DNA of 11,368 nucleotides from Sideroxydans lithotrophicus (GTDB lineage: Bacteria > Pseudomonadota > Gammaproteobacteria > Burkholderiales > Sulfuriferulaceae), in contig DZDB01000059.1 of assembly GCA_022736605.1 (NCBI GenBank), positions 1-11,368 on the forward strand, written 5' to 3'. Both the position numbers and the translations under genes were made by a program. Every line of letters starts with the position of its first letter. Position 1 is the stretch's first letter. The notes beneath the pieces are model-generated. The model was not told the origin of the DNA. It saw nothing but the letters and a program-made list of their open reading frames with translations, and searched no databases. Shown here in pieces: positions 5,329 to 11,368 of the stretch.

Positions 5329-6744
5329 TTACAACCAGTATTCGGGCAACCGCGCCACCCACTCTTCTAACCGCTGTATGGGTGAACGGCGCTGCCAGCG
5401 TGCCAGCGTAATTTCATTCGAAGCCGCCAAGTCCTTGGTGAATGCGTCCTCCATCTGTTTGCCAAAATGCGCGCCCAGAATAACTGCGTTGATCTCATCA
5501 TTGTGCAAAAAACTGCGCCAGTCCAGATTGGTGGAACCAACGGTCGACCACACGCCATCGATACAGCCGGTTTTGGCGTGCAACACTGAACCACGGCGTT
5601 CAAAAATGCGTACTCCGCCTTTGAGCAAGGTGGTGTAATGCGAACGTCCAGCATTGAATACAACCCACGAATCACTCTGGCTTGGCAGGATCAAGCGCAC
5701 ATCCACCCCCCGCTGCGCCGCAGCGATCAATTCCTGAACCAGTTTTGGGTCAGGCACAAAATAAGCATTGGTCAGGTAAATGCAGCGTTCAGCATGCACG
5801 ATCGCATTTAACAACGTCACATAAATCGGGCTGCCGTTTGCATCATAGGTGCTGCCAATTGCCCGTACCACTTCATCGCCCGCCTGGTTCAGCGCAGGAA
5901 AGTAATCGGCTTGGGGCAAAGTCACACCGTGCTGGCTGTCCCAGGTAGCCATGAATAACTTCTGGAACTCGGCCACAACTGGCCCATTGAGTTGCACATG
6001 CGTGTCGCGCCAGCCCAGCGTGTTGTTCATCTTCTTTTTGGTTTTGCGTATAAATGAGCCACGCGAGTAGGCATTACTGATGTTGATGCCGCCTACAAAC
6101 GCAATGCGACCGTCAACAATGAGCAATTTACGGTGATCGCGATTATTTACCAGCCAGGTTCTGGCATGACGCGCGAGGGGATTGACCGGATTAAATTCAA
6201 GCACCTGGATGCCGCCGTCGCGCAGGTGCTGAAAAAACTCGGTCGGCGTATTCAGCGAACCGACACTGTCATAAATGACGTTAACATGAACGCCTTCCGC
6301 CTGCTTTTGGAGCAATAGGTCAGAAAATTTCTGACCAACCTCACCATCCTCAAAAATGTACGTTTCCAGATTTATAGTGTGTCGCGCAGCCCGAATTGCC
6401 GTGAACATCGCCTCGTAGGTCTTCGGACCATCCTGAAGTAAAGTGGCCTCATTACCCGCAACCAGCGGAAATGCTTGCAGGATGCCCTGCTCAGCTGCGA
6501 GGTGGCTACTCATCAGGGCGCCCGTATTATCGGTGGCCGAATTGCCAGCAGCGCTATGCCCCGCCTGCATTTCACTTACGACTATTTCGCGTTCACTCAA
6601 CGCATCTGCATGGTGTGTAATTTGATCGATATTGGGCAGGCTGGCACAACCACCAGAAACCACCAGCACGCACAGCATCAGCCCAAGCCGAAATCGAGCC
6701 AATGTCTGATTAAAATAATTCAACACTGAGGCGTTCACTTTCAT
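5329..6744 (-). CDS. Cardiolipin synthase / phospholipase D-like protein with lipoprotein-like N-terminus
   Basis: PLD-superfamily enzyme with two HKD motifs, as in bacterial cardiolipin synthases (ClsB-like wording). Counting from the ATG at 6744 (471 residues), the first is HRKLLIVDGRIAFVGGINIS with H204, K206, D211, and the second HAKTGCIDGVWSTVGSTNLD with H389, K391, D396. All six catalytic residues are present, so an active phosphatidyltransferase or phospholipase is likely; the substrate is not known. The N-terminus has a hydrophobic stretch LGLMLCVLVVSGGCASLP, which resembles a lipoprotein signal with C33 as the lipid-carrying residue, but -3 is S instead of the usual L/V/I. An ATG at 6795 would add 17 residues; I prefer 6744 for the shorter n-region, though neither start has a good ribosome site. 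It follows the entericidin gene on the same strand and is probably in its operon. Confidence 0.88.
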   Translation of the reverse strand: MKVNASVLNYFNQTLARFRLGLMLCVLVVSGGCASLPNIDQITHHADALSEREIVVSEMQAGHSAAGNSATDNTGALMSSHLAAEQGILQAFPLVAGNEATLLQDGPKTYEAMFTAIRAARHTINLETYIFEDGEVGQKFSDLLLQKQAEGVHVNVIYDSVGSLNTPTEFFQHLRDGGIQVLEFNPVNPLARHARTWLVNNRDHRKLLIVDGRIAFVGGINISNAYSRGSFIRKTKKKMNNTLGWRDTHVQLNGPVVAEFQKLFMATWDSQHGVTLPQADYFPALNQAGDEVVRAIGSTYDANGSPIYVTLLNAIVHAERCIYLTNAYFVPDPKLVQELIAAAQRGVDVRLILPSQSDSWVVFNAGRSHYTTLLKGGVRIFERRGSVLHAKTGCIDGVWSTVGSTNLDWRSFLHNDEINAVILGAHFGKQMEDAFTKDLAASNEITLARWQRRSPIQRLEEWVARLPEYWL

Positions 6745-6822
6745 TGCACCGCAAAGTGTTTTACTTGTTATTGTCGCCAGATGCTGCGAACGCATACCAA
6801 TACGTCGCGCAGCTTGATGCCA

Positions 6823-6981
6823 TTACATTTTTTTCTGCACATCCTTTGCGGTATCCTGCACCGCTTCGCCACCCTTCTGAATATCCTTGCCGGCACCGGC
6901 AATCGTATTACACCCAGCCATAGTAAGCAGGCTTGCTGCAAAACCCAATAGCGCCAATGTCGAAATCAGTTTCTTGGTCAT
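6823..6981 (-). CDS. Entericidin A/B-family small lipoprotein
   Basis: 52-residue protein MTKKLISTLALLGFAASLLT... with a signal peptide and lipobox MAGC (C24), then a short acidic/amphipathic mature part NTIAGAGKDIQKGGEAVQDTAKDVQKKM. The pattern CNT-x-x-GxGKDIxxGGEAVxxxA is that of the entericidin family; E. coli EcnA/EcnB are a membrane lipoprotein antidote/toxin-like pair linked to stationary phase lysis, and the role of single copies elsewhere is poorly known. N after the lipid cysteine predicts outer-membrane sorting. The ATG at 6981 has AAGGAG six bases upstream; the adjacent ATG at 6984 sits too close. The frame stays open upstream but that part lacks family resemblance. The cardiolipin-synthase-like gene starts 78 bases after its stop codon. 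Confidence 0.9.
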   Translation of the reverse strand: MTKKLISTLALLGFAASLLTMAGCNTIAGAGKDIQKGGEAVQDTAKDVQKKM

Positions 6982-7018
6982 CATGCTCTCCTTATACCAT
7001 CGCAGATTGAATTTAAGC

Positions 7019-7046
7019 GGTATAGCACTGCCAACAATCAAGCCAA
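7019..7046 (-). promoter_or_regulatory. Possible promoter of the entericidin/PLD unit
   Basis: On the minus strand TTGGCT (7041-7046), a 16-base spacer and TATACC (7019-7024) lie between the aroC terminator and the entericidin gene, giving a leader of roughly 30 bases. Both boxes are moderate matches. Entericidin promoters are often controlled by stationary-phase sigma factors; nothing here proves that. Confidence 0.4.
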
Positions 7047-7082
7047 CAGGCGATGCCACGCACGAAATATAGCATCGGCTGG

Positions 7083-7107
7083 AAAATGCGCTCGGTACGC
7101 CAGCGCA
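7083..7107 (-). terminator. Rho-independent terminator after aroC
   Basis: On the minus strand TGCGCT (7102-7107), a nine-base loop, AGCGCA (7087-7092), then TTTT (7083-7086). It lies 15 bases after the aroC stop codon. The stem is short (6 bp) but GC-rich, with further GG/CC pairing possible inside the loop. It separates aroC from the entericidin unit. Confidence 0.6.
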
Positions 7108-7122
7108 CACAAACATGAAATC

Positions 7123-8229
7123 CTATCGCAGCGCCAGCTTGCCAGGAATCTGTGGCGTTTCAACCATGACATCACCACACTGCGCCCGATGCCGCAACGC
7201 ATGATCCATCAACACAATGGCCACCAGTGCTTCGGCAATCGGCGTGGCACGAATGCCGACACACGGATCGTGCCGTCCATGCGTGACGACTTCAATCGAA
7301 TTACCGGCCTTGTCGATAGAGCGCCCTGGCAGACGTATCGACGAAGTGGGCTTGATGGCGATATGCGCCACAATATCCTGGCCGCTGGAAATGCCGCCCA
7401 GCACGCCACCCGCATGATTGCTAAGAAAGCCTGTCGGCGTCAGTTCATCGCGGTGCTCGGTGCCGAGCTGGCGCGCGGATTCGAATCCGTCACCGATTTC
7501 CACGCCCTTCACCGCATTCAACCCCATCAGCGCATGGGCGATGTCGGCGTCGATACGGTCATACAGCGGCTCGCCCCAACCCACCGGTACGTTTTCTGCC
7601 ACCACGGTGATTTTTGCGCCGACTGAATCACCGGATTTACGCAGTTCATCCATGTAGGTTTCGAGTGCTGTCACGCTGTCCGGATCGGCGCTGAAAAACG
7701 CGTTGTCGCGCACCGCCTCCCAGGTTTTAAATGGCAAATCAATTGGCCCCAGCGCCGCCATGTAACCGCGCACCACGATGCCGTATTTCTCTGCCAGCCA
7801 TTTTTTAGCGATCGCGCCGGCACCGACTGTTGGTGCTGTCAAACGTGCTGACGAACGTCCGCCGCCACGATAATCACGGATACCGAATTTATGCCAGTAA
7901 GTATAGTCGGCATGGCCCGGGCGGAAAGTTTCGCTGATATTGCCGTAGTCTTTACTGCGCTGGTCTTCGTTGCGAATCAGCAACGCTATCGGCGCACCGG
8001 TGGTCTGGCCCTCAAACACACCGGACAGGATTTCCACCGTATCGGATTCACGTCGCTGAGTGACGTGACGCGAGGTGCCGGGCTTGCGCCGGTCGAGTTC
8101 AAGCTGGATGTCATCGGCGCTTAACGTCATGCCAGGCGGGCAGCCATCGACCACGCAGCCGATCGCTGGACCGTGGGATTCGCCGAAATTGGTGACGCAA
8201 AACAGGGTGCCTAAACTGCTACCGGACAT
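7123..8229 (-). CDS. aroC: Chorismate synthase
   Basis: Converts 5-enolpyruvylshikimate-3-phosphate to chorismate using reduced FMN, the last common step of the shikimate pathway to aromatic amino acids, folate and quinones. The 368 residues are close to the E. coli length (361). Family signatures are GTLFCVTNFGESHGPAIG (7-24, with conserved H19), FRPGHADYTYWHKFG (102-116, with conserved H106), GGGRSSARLTAPTVGAGAIAKK (122-143), NHAGGVLGGISSGQD (271-285) and RHDPCVGIRATPIAEA (319-334). The ATG at 8229 gives the standard MSGSSLGTLF opening. It lies 47 bases after the aminopeptidase gene on the same strand, with no terminator between, so the two may share a transcript; it has its own terminator downstream. 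Confidence 0.97.
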   Translation of the reverse strand: MSGSSLGTLFCVTNFGESHGPAIGCVVDGCPPGMTLSADDIQLELDRRKPGTSRHVTQRRESDTVEILSGVFEGQTTGAPIALLIRNEDQRSKDYGNISETFRPGHADYTYWHKFGIRDYRGGGRSSARLTAPTVGAGAIAKKWLAEKYGIVVRGYMAALGPIDLPFKTWEAVRDNAFFSADPDSVTALETYMDELRKSGDSVGAKITVVAENVPVGWGEPLYDRIDADIAHALMGLNAVKGVEIGDGFESARQLGTEHRDELTPTGFLSNHAGGVLGGISSGQDIVAHIAIKPTSSIRLPGRSIDKAGNSIEVVTHGRHDPCVGIRATPIAEALVAIVLMDHALRHRAQCGDVMVETPQIPGKLALR

Positions 8230-8276
8230 GGTCTGAACTCACTTGATTGCAAAGGCAAGAGTTTAACATGCGCACT

Positions 8277-9746
8277 TTACTTACCGGGCTGCAACGCCGT
8301 CAGCAGGCCGATGCCCCACGCCACGCCAAAGCCGGTCACCTCGGTGCCGACTGCCCCCAGCCCATCGTCGCAATTACTTGATGACAGGTCCACATGCAGC
8401 CACGGGCGCCCGTCCACAAAGCGATTCAGAAAACGCGCCGCCAGGATATGGTCGGCGTCGCCATCCAGCGTGCATTGCAGAATGTCGGCAATATCAGAAT
8501 CCAGCGCCGACTCGTAATCCTCGTCCATCGGGAATGCGCACATGCGTTCCCCGCTGGCTTTACCTGCCGCGACCGCCTGCGCCAGCAATTCATCCCGATT
8601 CGACAATACCCCGCTATAACGCGCGCCCAGCGCAGCCGCCATGCTGCCGGTCAGCGTGGCAAAATCAACCATGACGTCGGGTTTGGCGCGCGCCGCCAGC
8701 GCCAGCGTGTCAGCCAGTACCATACGACCTTCCGCATCGGTGTGCATGATTTCGATGGTGGTGCCATTGAGCGCCGTCACCACGTCATTCTGCTTATACG
8801 CTTTGGGGCCAATGTGGTTCTGCGCAATTGCCAGCCAGGCATCGATATTGAGCGGCAGATCCAGTTGCGTGGCTGCCTGCAAAATACCCAGCACCACGGC
8901 CGAACCGTTCATGTCTTCGTGCATGCCCTGCATGTAACGCGCAGGCTTGAGATTATGACCACCGGTATCAAAGCAAATCCCCTTGCCCACCAGCGCAACG
9001 GTCTGCCTGGCCGCCGGATGACGCCGACGCAGGTGAACAATCGCGGCATCTTCCGGCTCGGAACCCTGCCCCACTGCAACAAACGCCCCGGCGCCCAGCT
9101 TGCGCAGCTTTTTCATATCATATTCAGCGTGCTTCCAGCCATTGTCCTTCGCCAGCCCACGCACCTGTTTGCGGTAGAGCGTCGGCGTCAGCTGGTTCGG
9201 CGGCGTCACCGTCAGGCTGCGGCACAAGGTATTGCCTGCTGCCAATGCGCGCTGCACAACAAAGCCATCTGGCGACGCATAACCGAACAGCCGCAGGGTT
9301 TGCAGCGGCTTGGGCTTGTCTTTACTTTTCAAACTCGGCAGCGCCGCGCCGTTGAGCCACGCCACATACACGGCTGCGGCCGCCGCCTGGGCGCGAAATG
9401 CCGCATCGCCACTCACTGCCAGGCTGATTTCTTGCGGCGATTCATCGAGTAGGCCGTGCAGCGCTTCACGCAACACCGTATGCTGGCTAAACACGGGCTG
9501 GGCGGTATCCAGCATCACCCACACCATACGACTGCCGTGTTCTGCATCAACCGCAACGGCTGTTTTCGCCAGATCAACCGGTTTTTTATCGCGCCTTCGC
9601 AGCGCCGCAGCCAGTTGCGTCAACCCAGGCAACGATCCATCTTTTGGCAAGGCCGACGCTTTCGGCAAGATCATTAAAACATGGGCAATTTTATCAATTT
9701 GTGATATGCCAATTTGTTTTTTGTTTTCAATAAGTTTTGCGAGCAT
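8277..9746 (-). CDS. M17 (leucyl aminopeptidase family) metallo-aminopeptidase
   Basis: Cytosolic two-metal aminopeptidase that removes N-terminal residues from peptides. The 489-residue length is usual for M17. The N-terminal domain (about 1-160) is poorly conserved; the C-terminal catalytic domain carries all expected ligands: K255 and D260 in VGKGICFDTGG, K267 in NLKP, D278 in MHEDMNGSAVV, and D337, E339, R341 in HTDAEGRMVLADTLALA. The hallmark NTDAEGRL reads HTDAEGRM here (H335 for N). The wording differs enough from E. coli PepA that I call family, not pepA; it may be a paralogue. The ATG at 9746 is chosen over an open upstream extension (to 9839) because AAGG precedes it with proper spacing and the extension would run across the putative promoter. 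aroC follows downstream on the same strand. Confidence 0.92.
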   Translation of the reverse strand: MLAKLIENKKQIGISQIDKIAHVLMILPKASALPKDGSLPGLTQLAAALRRRDKKPVDLAKTAVAVDAEHGSRMVWVMLDTAQPVFSQHTVLREALHGLLDESPQEISLAVSGDAAFRAQAAAAAVYVAWLNGAALPSLKSKDKPKPLQTLRLFGYASPDGFVVQRALAAGNTLCRSLTVTPPNQLTPTLYRKQVRGLAKDNGWKHAEYDMKKLRKLGAGAFVAVGQGSEPEDAAIVHLRRRHPAARQTVALVGKGICFDTGGHNLKPARYMQGMHEDMNGSAVVLGILQAATQLDLPLNIDAWLAIAQNHIGPKAYKQNDVVTALNGTTIEIMHTDAEGRMVLADTLALAARAKPDVMVDFATLTGSMAAALGARYSGVLSNRDELLAQAVAAGKASGERMCAFPMDEDYESALDSDIADILQCTLDGDADHILAARFLNRFVDGRPWLHVDLSSSNCDDGLGAVGTEVTGFGVAWGIGLLTALQPGK

Positions 9747-9797
9747 TTTCAACCTTGTTATGGGGTTTTTACTTGACCAGACGGGGTGTTTTAAACG

Positions 9798-9806
9798 ATG
9801 ATAGCA
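9798..9806 (-). promoter_or_regulatory. Possible extended -10 promoter of the aminopeptidase gene
   Basis: On the minus strand TGCTATCAT (TGn plus TATCAT, one base from the -10 consensus) would start transcription near 9791, about 45 bases before the ATG at 9746. No strong -35 at 16-18 bases. It lies in the 104-base divergent gap with pdhA. For pdhA itself I only see TTGACC at 9773-9778 without a well-spaced -10. Confidence 0.4.
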
Positions 9807-9850
9807 GAGATAGTGTTGCCCAAAATCATGCGCTTGCAAGGAAAAATCAG

Positions 9851-10810
9851 ATGAAACTGGAAGACAAAAAACGTGTGCTGCGCGAAATGGTGTTGCATCG
9901 CCGCTTTGAAGAGCGCTGTTACCAAGCGTATATCGAACGCAAAATTGGTGGATTTCTCCATCTCTATCCCGGTCAGGAAGCGTGTTGCAACGGCGTGATG
10001 GAAGCCGCCCGCCCCGGCCACGACTACGTGATTACCGGCTACCGCGACCACATCCACGCAATCAAATGCGGCTCTGACCCCAAAGCGGTGATGGCCGAGT
10101 TGTACGGCAAGGAAACTGGCTGCTCCAAAGGGCGCGGTGGTTCGATGCACATTTTTGACGTGGCACACCGCTTCATGGGCGGTTATGCACTGGTCGGCGG
10201 CCCCTTTCCACTCGCTGCCGGTATCGCCAAGGGCATCCAGCTCAAGGGCGGCGACGAAATCTCCCTCTGCTTCCTTGGTGACGCAGCCAACAACCAGGGC
10301 GTGTTTCATGAAACCCTGAACATGGCGGCGCTGTGGAAACTGCCGGTGTTGTTCGTATGCGAAAACAACCAGTATGGCATCGGTACCTCGATTGACCGTT
10401 CGACCGCTGTACTCGACCAGTACAAGCGCGTGTGCAGCTACGGCATCGAATCGGCACAGTGTGATGGCCAGGATATTGACGTGGTGTATGAGCATGCGCG
10501 CACCGCTGTCGATTATGTACGCAGCGGTAAAGGGCCGTATTTCCTGGAATTGATGACCTACCGTTATCGTGGTCACTCCATGTCGGATTCGCGCGGCTAC
10601 CGCACCCGCGAAGAAGAAGAAGTCTGGAAACAGCGCGACCCGATCAACATCCTGCGCGACCGCCTGATTGCCACCGGTGAAATGAGTATGGACGACTTCG
10701 TCGCCATAGAAAAAGAAACCGATATTTACATCGAAAACGAAGTCATCAAGTTCGCCGAAGACTCACCCGAACCGAACGTTGCCGATCTGGAAAAATACGT
10801 GCTGGCTTAA
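9851..10810 (+). CDS. pdhA: Pyruvate dehydrogenase E1 component, alpha subunit
   Basis: Thiamine-diphosphate enzyme subunit that, with the beta subunit, decarboxylates pyruvate and passes the acetyl group to the lipoyl domain of E2. The 319 residues show RRFEERCYQAY near the N-terminus, GRGGSMHIFD (94-103), and the ThDP/Mg motif from LGDAANNQG (142-150) to CENNQYGIGTS (170-180), with the closing NN at 172-173. YRYRGHSMSDSRGYRTREE (237-255) is the loop that holds the regulatory serines in eukaryotic E1. The third residue of the GDG motif is Ala. I start at the ATG at 9851 because AAGGAA precedes it and MKLEDKKRVLREMVLHRRFEE is the normal opening; the frame is open back to 9737 but that would overlap the divergent gene. 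pdhB follows 55 bases later. An acetoin or branched-chain 2-oxoacid dehydrogenase is a possible alternative. Confidence 0.92.
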   Translation: MKLEDKKRVLREMVLHRRFEERCYQAYIERKIGGFLHLYPGQEACCNGVMEAARPGHDYVITGYRDHIHAIKCGSDPKAVMAELYGKETGCSKGRGGSMHIFDVAHRFMGGYALVGGPFPLAAGIAKGIQLKGGDEISLCFLGDAANNQGVFHETLNMAALWKLPVLFVCENNQYGIGTSIDRSTAVLDQYKRVCSYGIESAQCDGQDIDVVYEHARTAVDYVRSGKGPYFLELMTYRYRGHSMSDSRGYRTREEEEVWKQRDPINILRDRLIATGEMSMDDFVAIEKETDIYIENEVIKFAEDSPEPNVADLEKYVLA

Positions 10811-10827
10811 CGCGCAAGAACCCCCAT

Positions 10828-10844
10828 GCTGGCGTGACGCCAGT
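10828..10844 (+). other. Small hairpin between pdhA and pdhB
   Basis: CTGGCG TGA CGCCAG (10829-10843) forms a 6-bp GC-rich stem with a three-base loop, extendable by a G-T pair. No T-run follows (TAGAACC instead), so it is not a normal terminator. It lies just before the pdhB ribosome site AAGGAAG and may mark mRNA processing or stabilise one half of the transcript. Confidence 0.5.
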
Positions 10845-10865
10845 AGAACCAAGGAAGAAATCAAC

Positions 10866-11368
10866 ATGGCTGAAATGATGTATTGGGAAGCGCTGCAGCG
10901 CGCCCACGACGAAGAAATGGCGCGTGACCCGCTGGTCATCTGCATGGGCGAAGACATCGGCGTCGCTGGCGGCACCTACAAGGCGACCAAGGGACTATAT
11001 GAAAAATACGGCCCGCTGCGCGTGATGGACACGCCGATTTCCGAAGGCGGCTATACCGGCCTGGGCATCGGCGCGTCGTTTTTGGGCGTGCGCCCGATTA
11101 TCGAAATCATGTCGGTCAACTTTGCCTGGCTGGCGATGGATCAGATGTTCAACTCAGCGGCCAAAGTGCGTTACATGTCCGGCGGTCAGCTCACGTCGCC
11201 GAGCGTGTTCCGCGCTGCAGGCGGTGCTGCGCACCAGCTCGGCGCGCAGCATTCGGCACGGATGGAAAAAGTATTCATGGGCATCGCCGGTCTGCGCGTG
11301 CTGACGCCGTCCAACCCGAAGCAGGCCTATGGCATGCTCAAGGCCGCCGTGCGCAGCGACGACCCGGT
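10866..11368 (+). CDS. pdhB: Pyruvate dehydrogenase E1 component, beta subunit (N-terminal part, cut by window edge)
   Basis: About 167 codons of the E1 beta (transketolase-like pyrimidine-binding) subunit. It opens MAEMMYWEALQRAHDEEMAR, then MGEDIGVAGGTYKATKGL (27-44), RVMDTPISEGGYTGLGIGAS (52-71) with E60, the glutamate that activates the ThDP pyrimidine ring, and AAKVRYMSGGQ and GAQHSARMEKV further on. The first half of the family's roughly 325 residues is present; the rest lies beyond the right edge. The ATG at 10866 has AAGGAAG at proper distance. It follows pdhA by 55 bases in the same operon; an E2 (lipoyl acyltransferase) gene would be expected downstream but is outside the window. 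Confidence 0.93.
   Translation, partial: MAEMMYWEALQRAHDEEMARDPLVICMGEDIGVAGGTYKATKGLYEKYGPLRVMDTPISEGGYTGLGIGASFLGVRPIIEIMSVNFAWLAMDQMFNSAAKVRYMSGGQLTSPSVFRAAGGAAHQLGAQHSARMEKVFMGIAGLRVLTPSNPKQAYGMLKAAVRSDDP

Noticed and set aside
8394..9452. 352-codon open frame on the plus strand opposite the aminopeptidase
   Set aside because: Mirror frame of a clearly conserved enzyme; low-complexity Arg/Gln/His-rich product and no ribosome site worth naming.
9791..10576. 261-codon open frame on the minus strand opposite pdhA
   Set aside because: Antisense shadow of pdhA; no family resemblance.
1..11368. CRISPR array, insertion sequence, toxin-antitoxin or defence system
   Set aside because: No spaced direct repeats, transposase or defence-like protein seen; the entericidin is the only toxin-related family and stands alone.

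Overview
The window looks like ordinary chromosomal DNA of a betaproteobacterium, possibly of the Nitrosomonadales/methylotroph/iron- or sulfur-oxidiser type. That is an inference from protein flavour and gene order; no 16S gene or other marker is present. Genes are tightly packed, there is no gene-free stretch over about 150 bases, and I see no insertion sequence, prophage, CRISPR array or island signature.

Left part (1-2849, minus strand): trmJ, cysE, iscR and iscS (iscS runs off the left edge), with suhB divergent from trmJ. This is the suhB/trmJ-iscR-iscS order known from E. coli with a serine acetyltransferase gene inserted, as in the Azotobacter isc cluster. The most informative signals here are two matches to the type 1 IscR operator, one before cysE and one before iscR. 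Each overlaps a plausible -35 box and each contains the stop codon of the preceding gene. CysE makes O-acetylserine for cysteine, IscS takes sulfur from cysteine for Fe-S clusters, and IscR senses the cluster state. Cysteine precursor supply and cluster assembly therefore appear to share one feedback loop.

Middle (2903-5298, plus strand): suhB, then lysC (aspartokinase) with a likely internal start for a separate regulatory beta subunit. A stable-RNA unit follows: promoter, tRNA-Ser(GCT), tRNA-Arg(ACG) and a strong terminator that works in both directions.

Right-middle (5329-9806, minus strand): an M17 aminopeptidase and aroC (chorismate synthase) ending in a terminator. Then comes a small entericidin-type lipoprotein followed by a cardiolipin-synthase/phospholipase-D-like protein with a lipoprotein-like N-terminus, probably co-transcribed.

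Right end (9851-11368, plus strand): pdhA and the beginning of pdhB, the two-subunit (alpha/beta) E1 of pyruvate dehydrogenase, diverging from the aminopeptidase gene.

I found no convincing unknown multi-gene system. The points most worth a second look are the paired IscR promoters, the internal lysC start and the entericidin/PLD lipoprotein pair.
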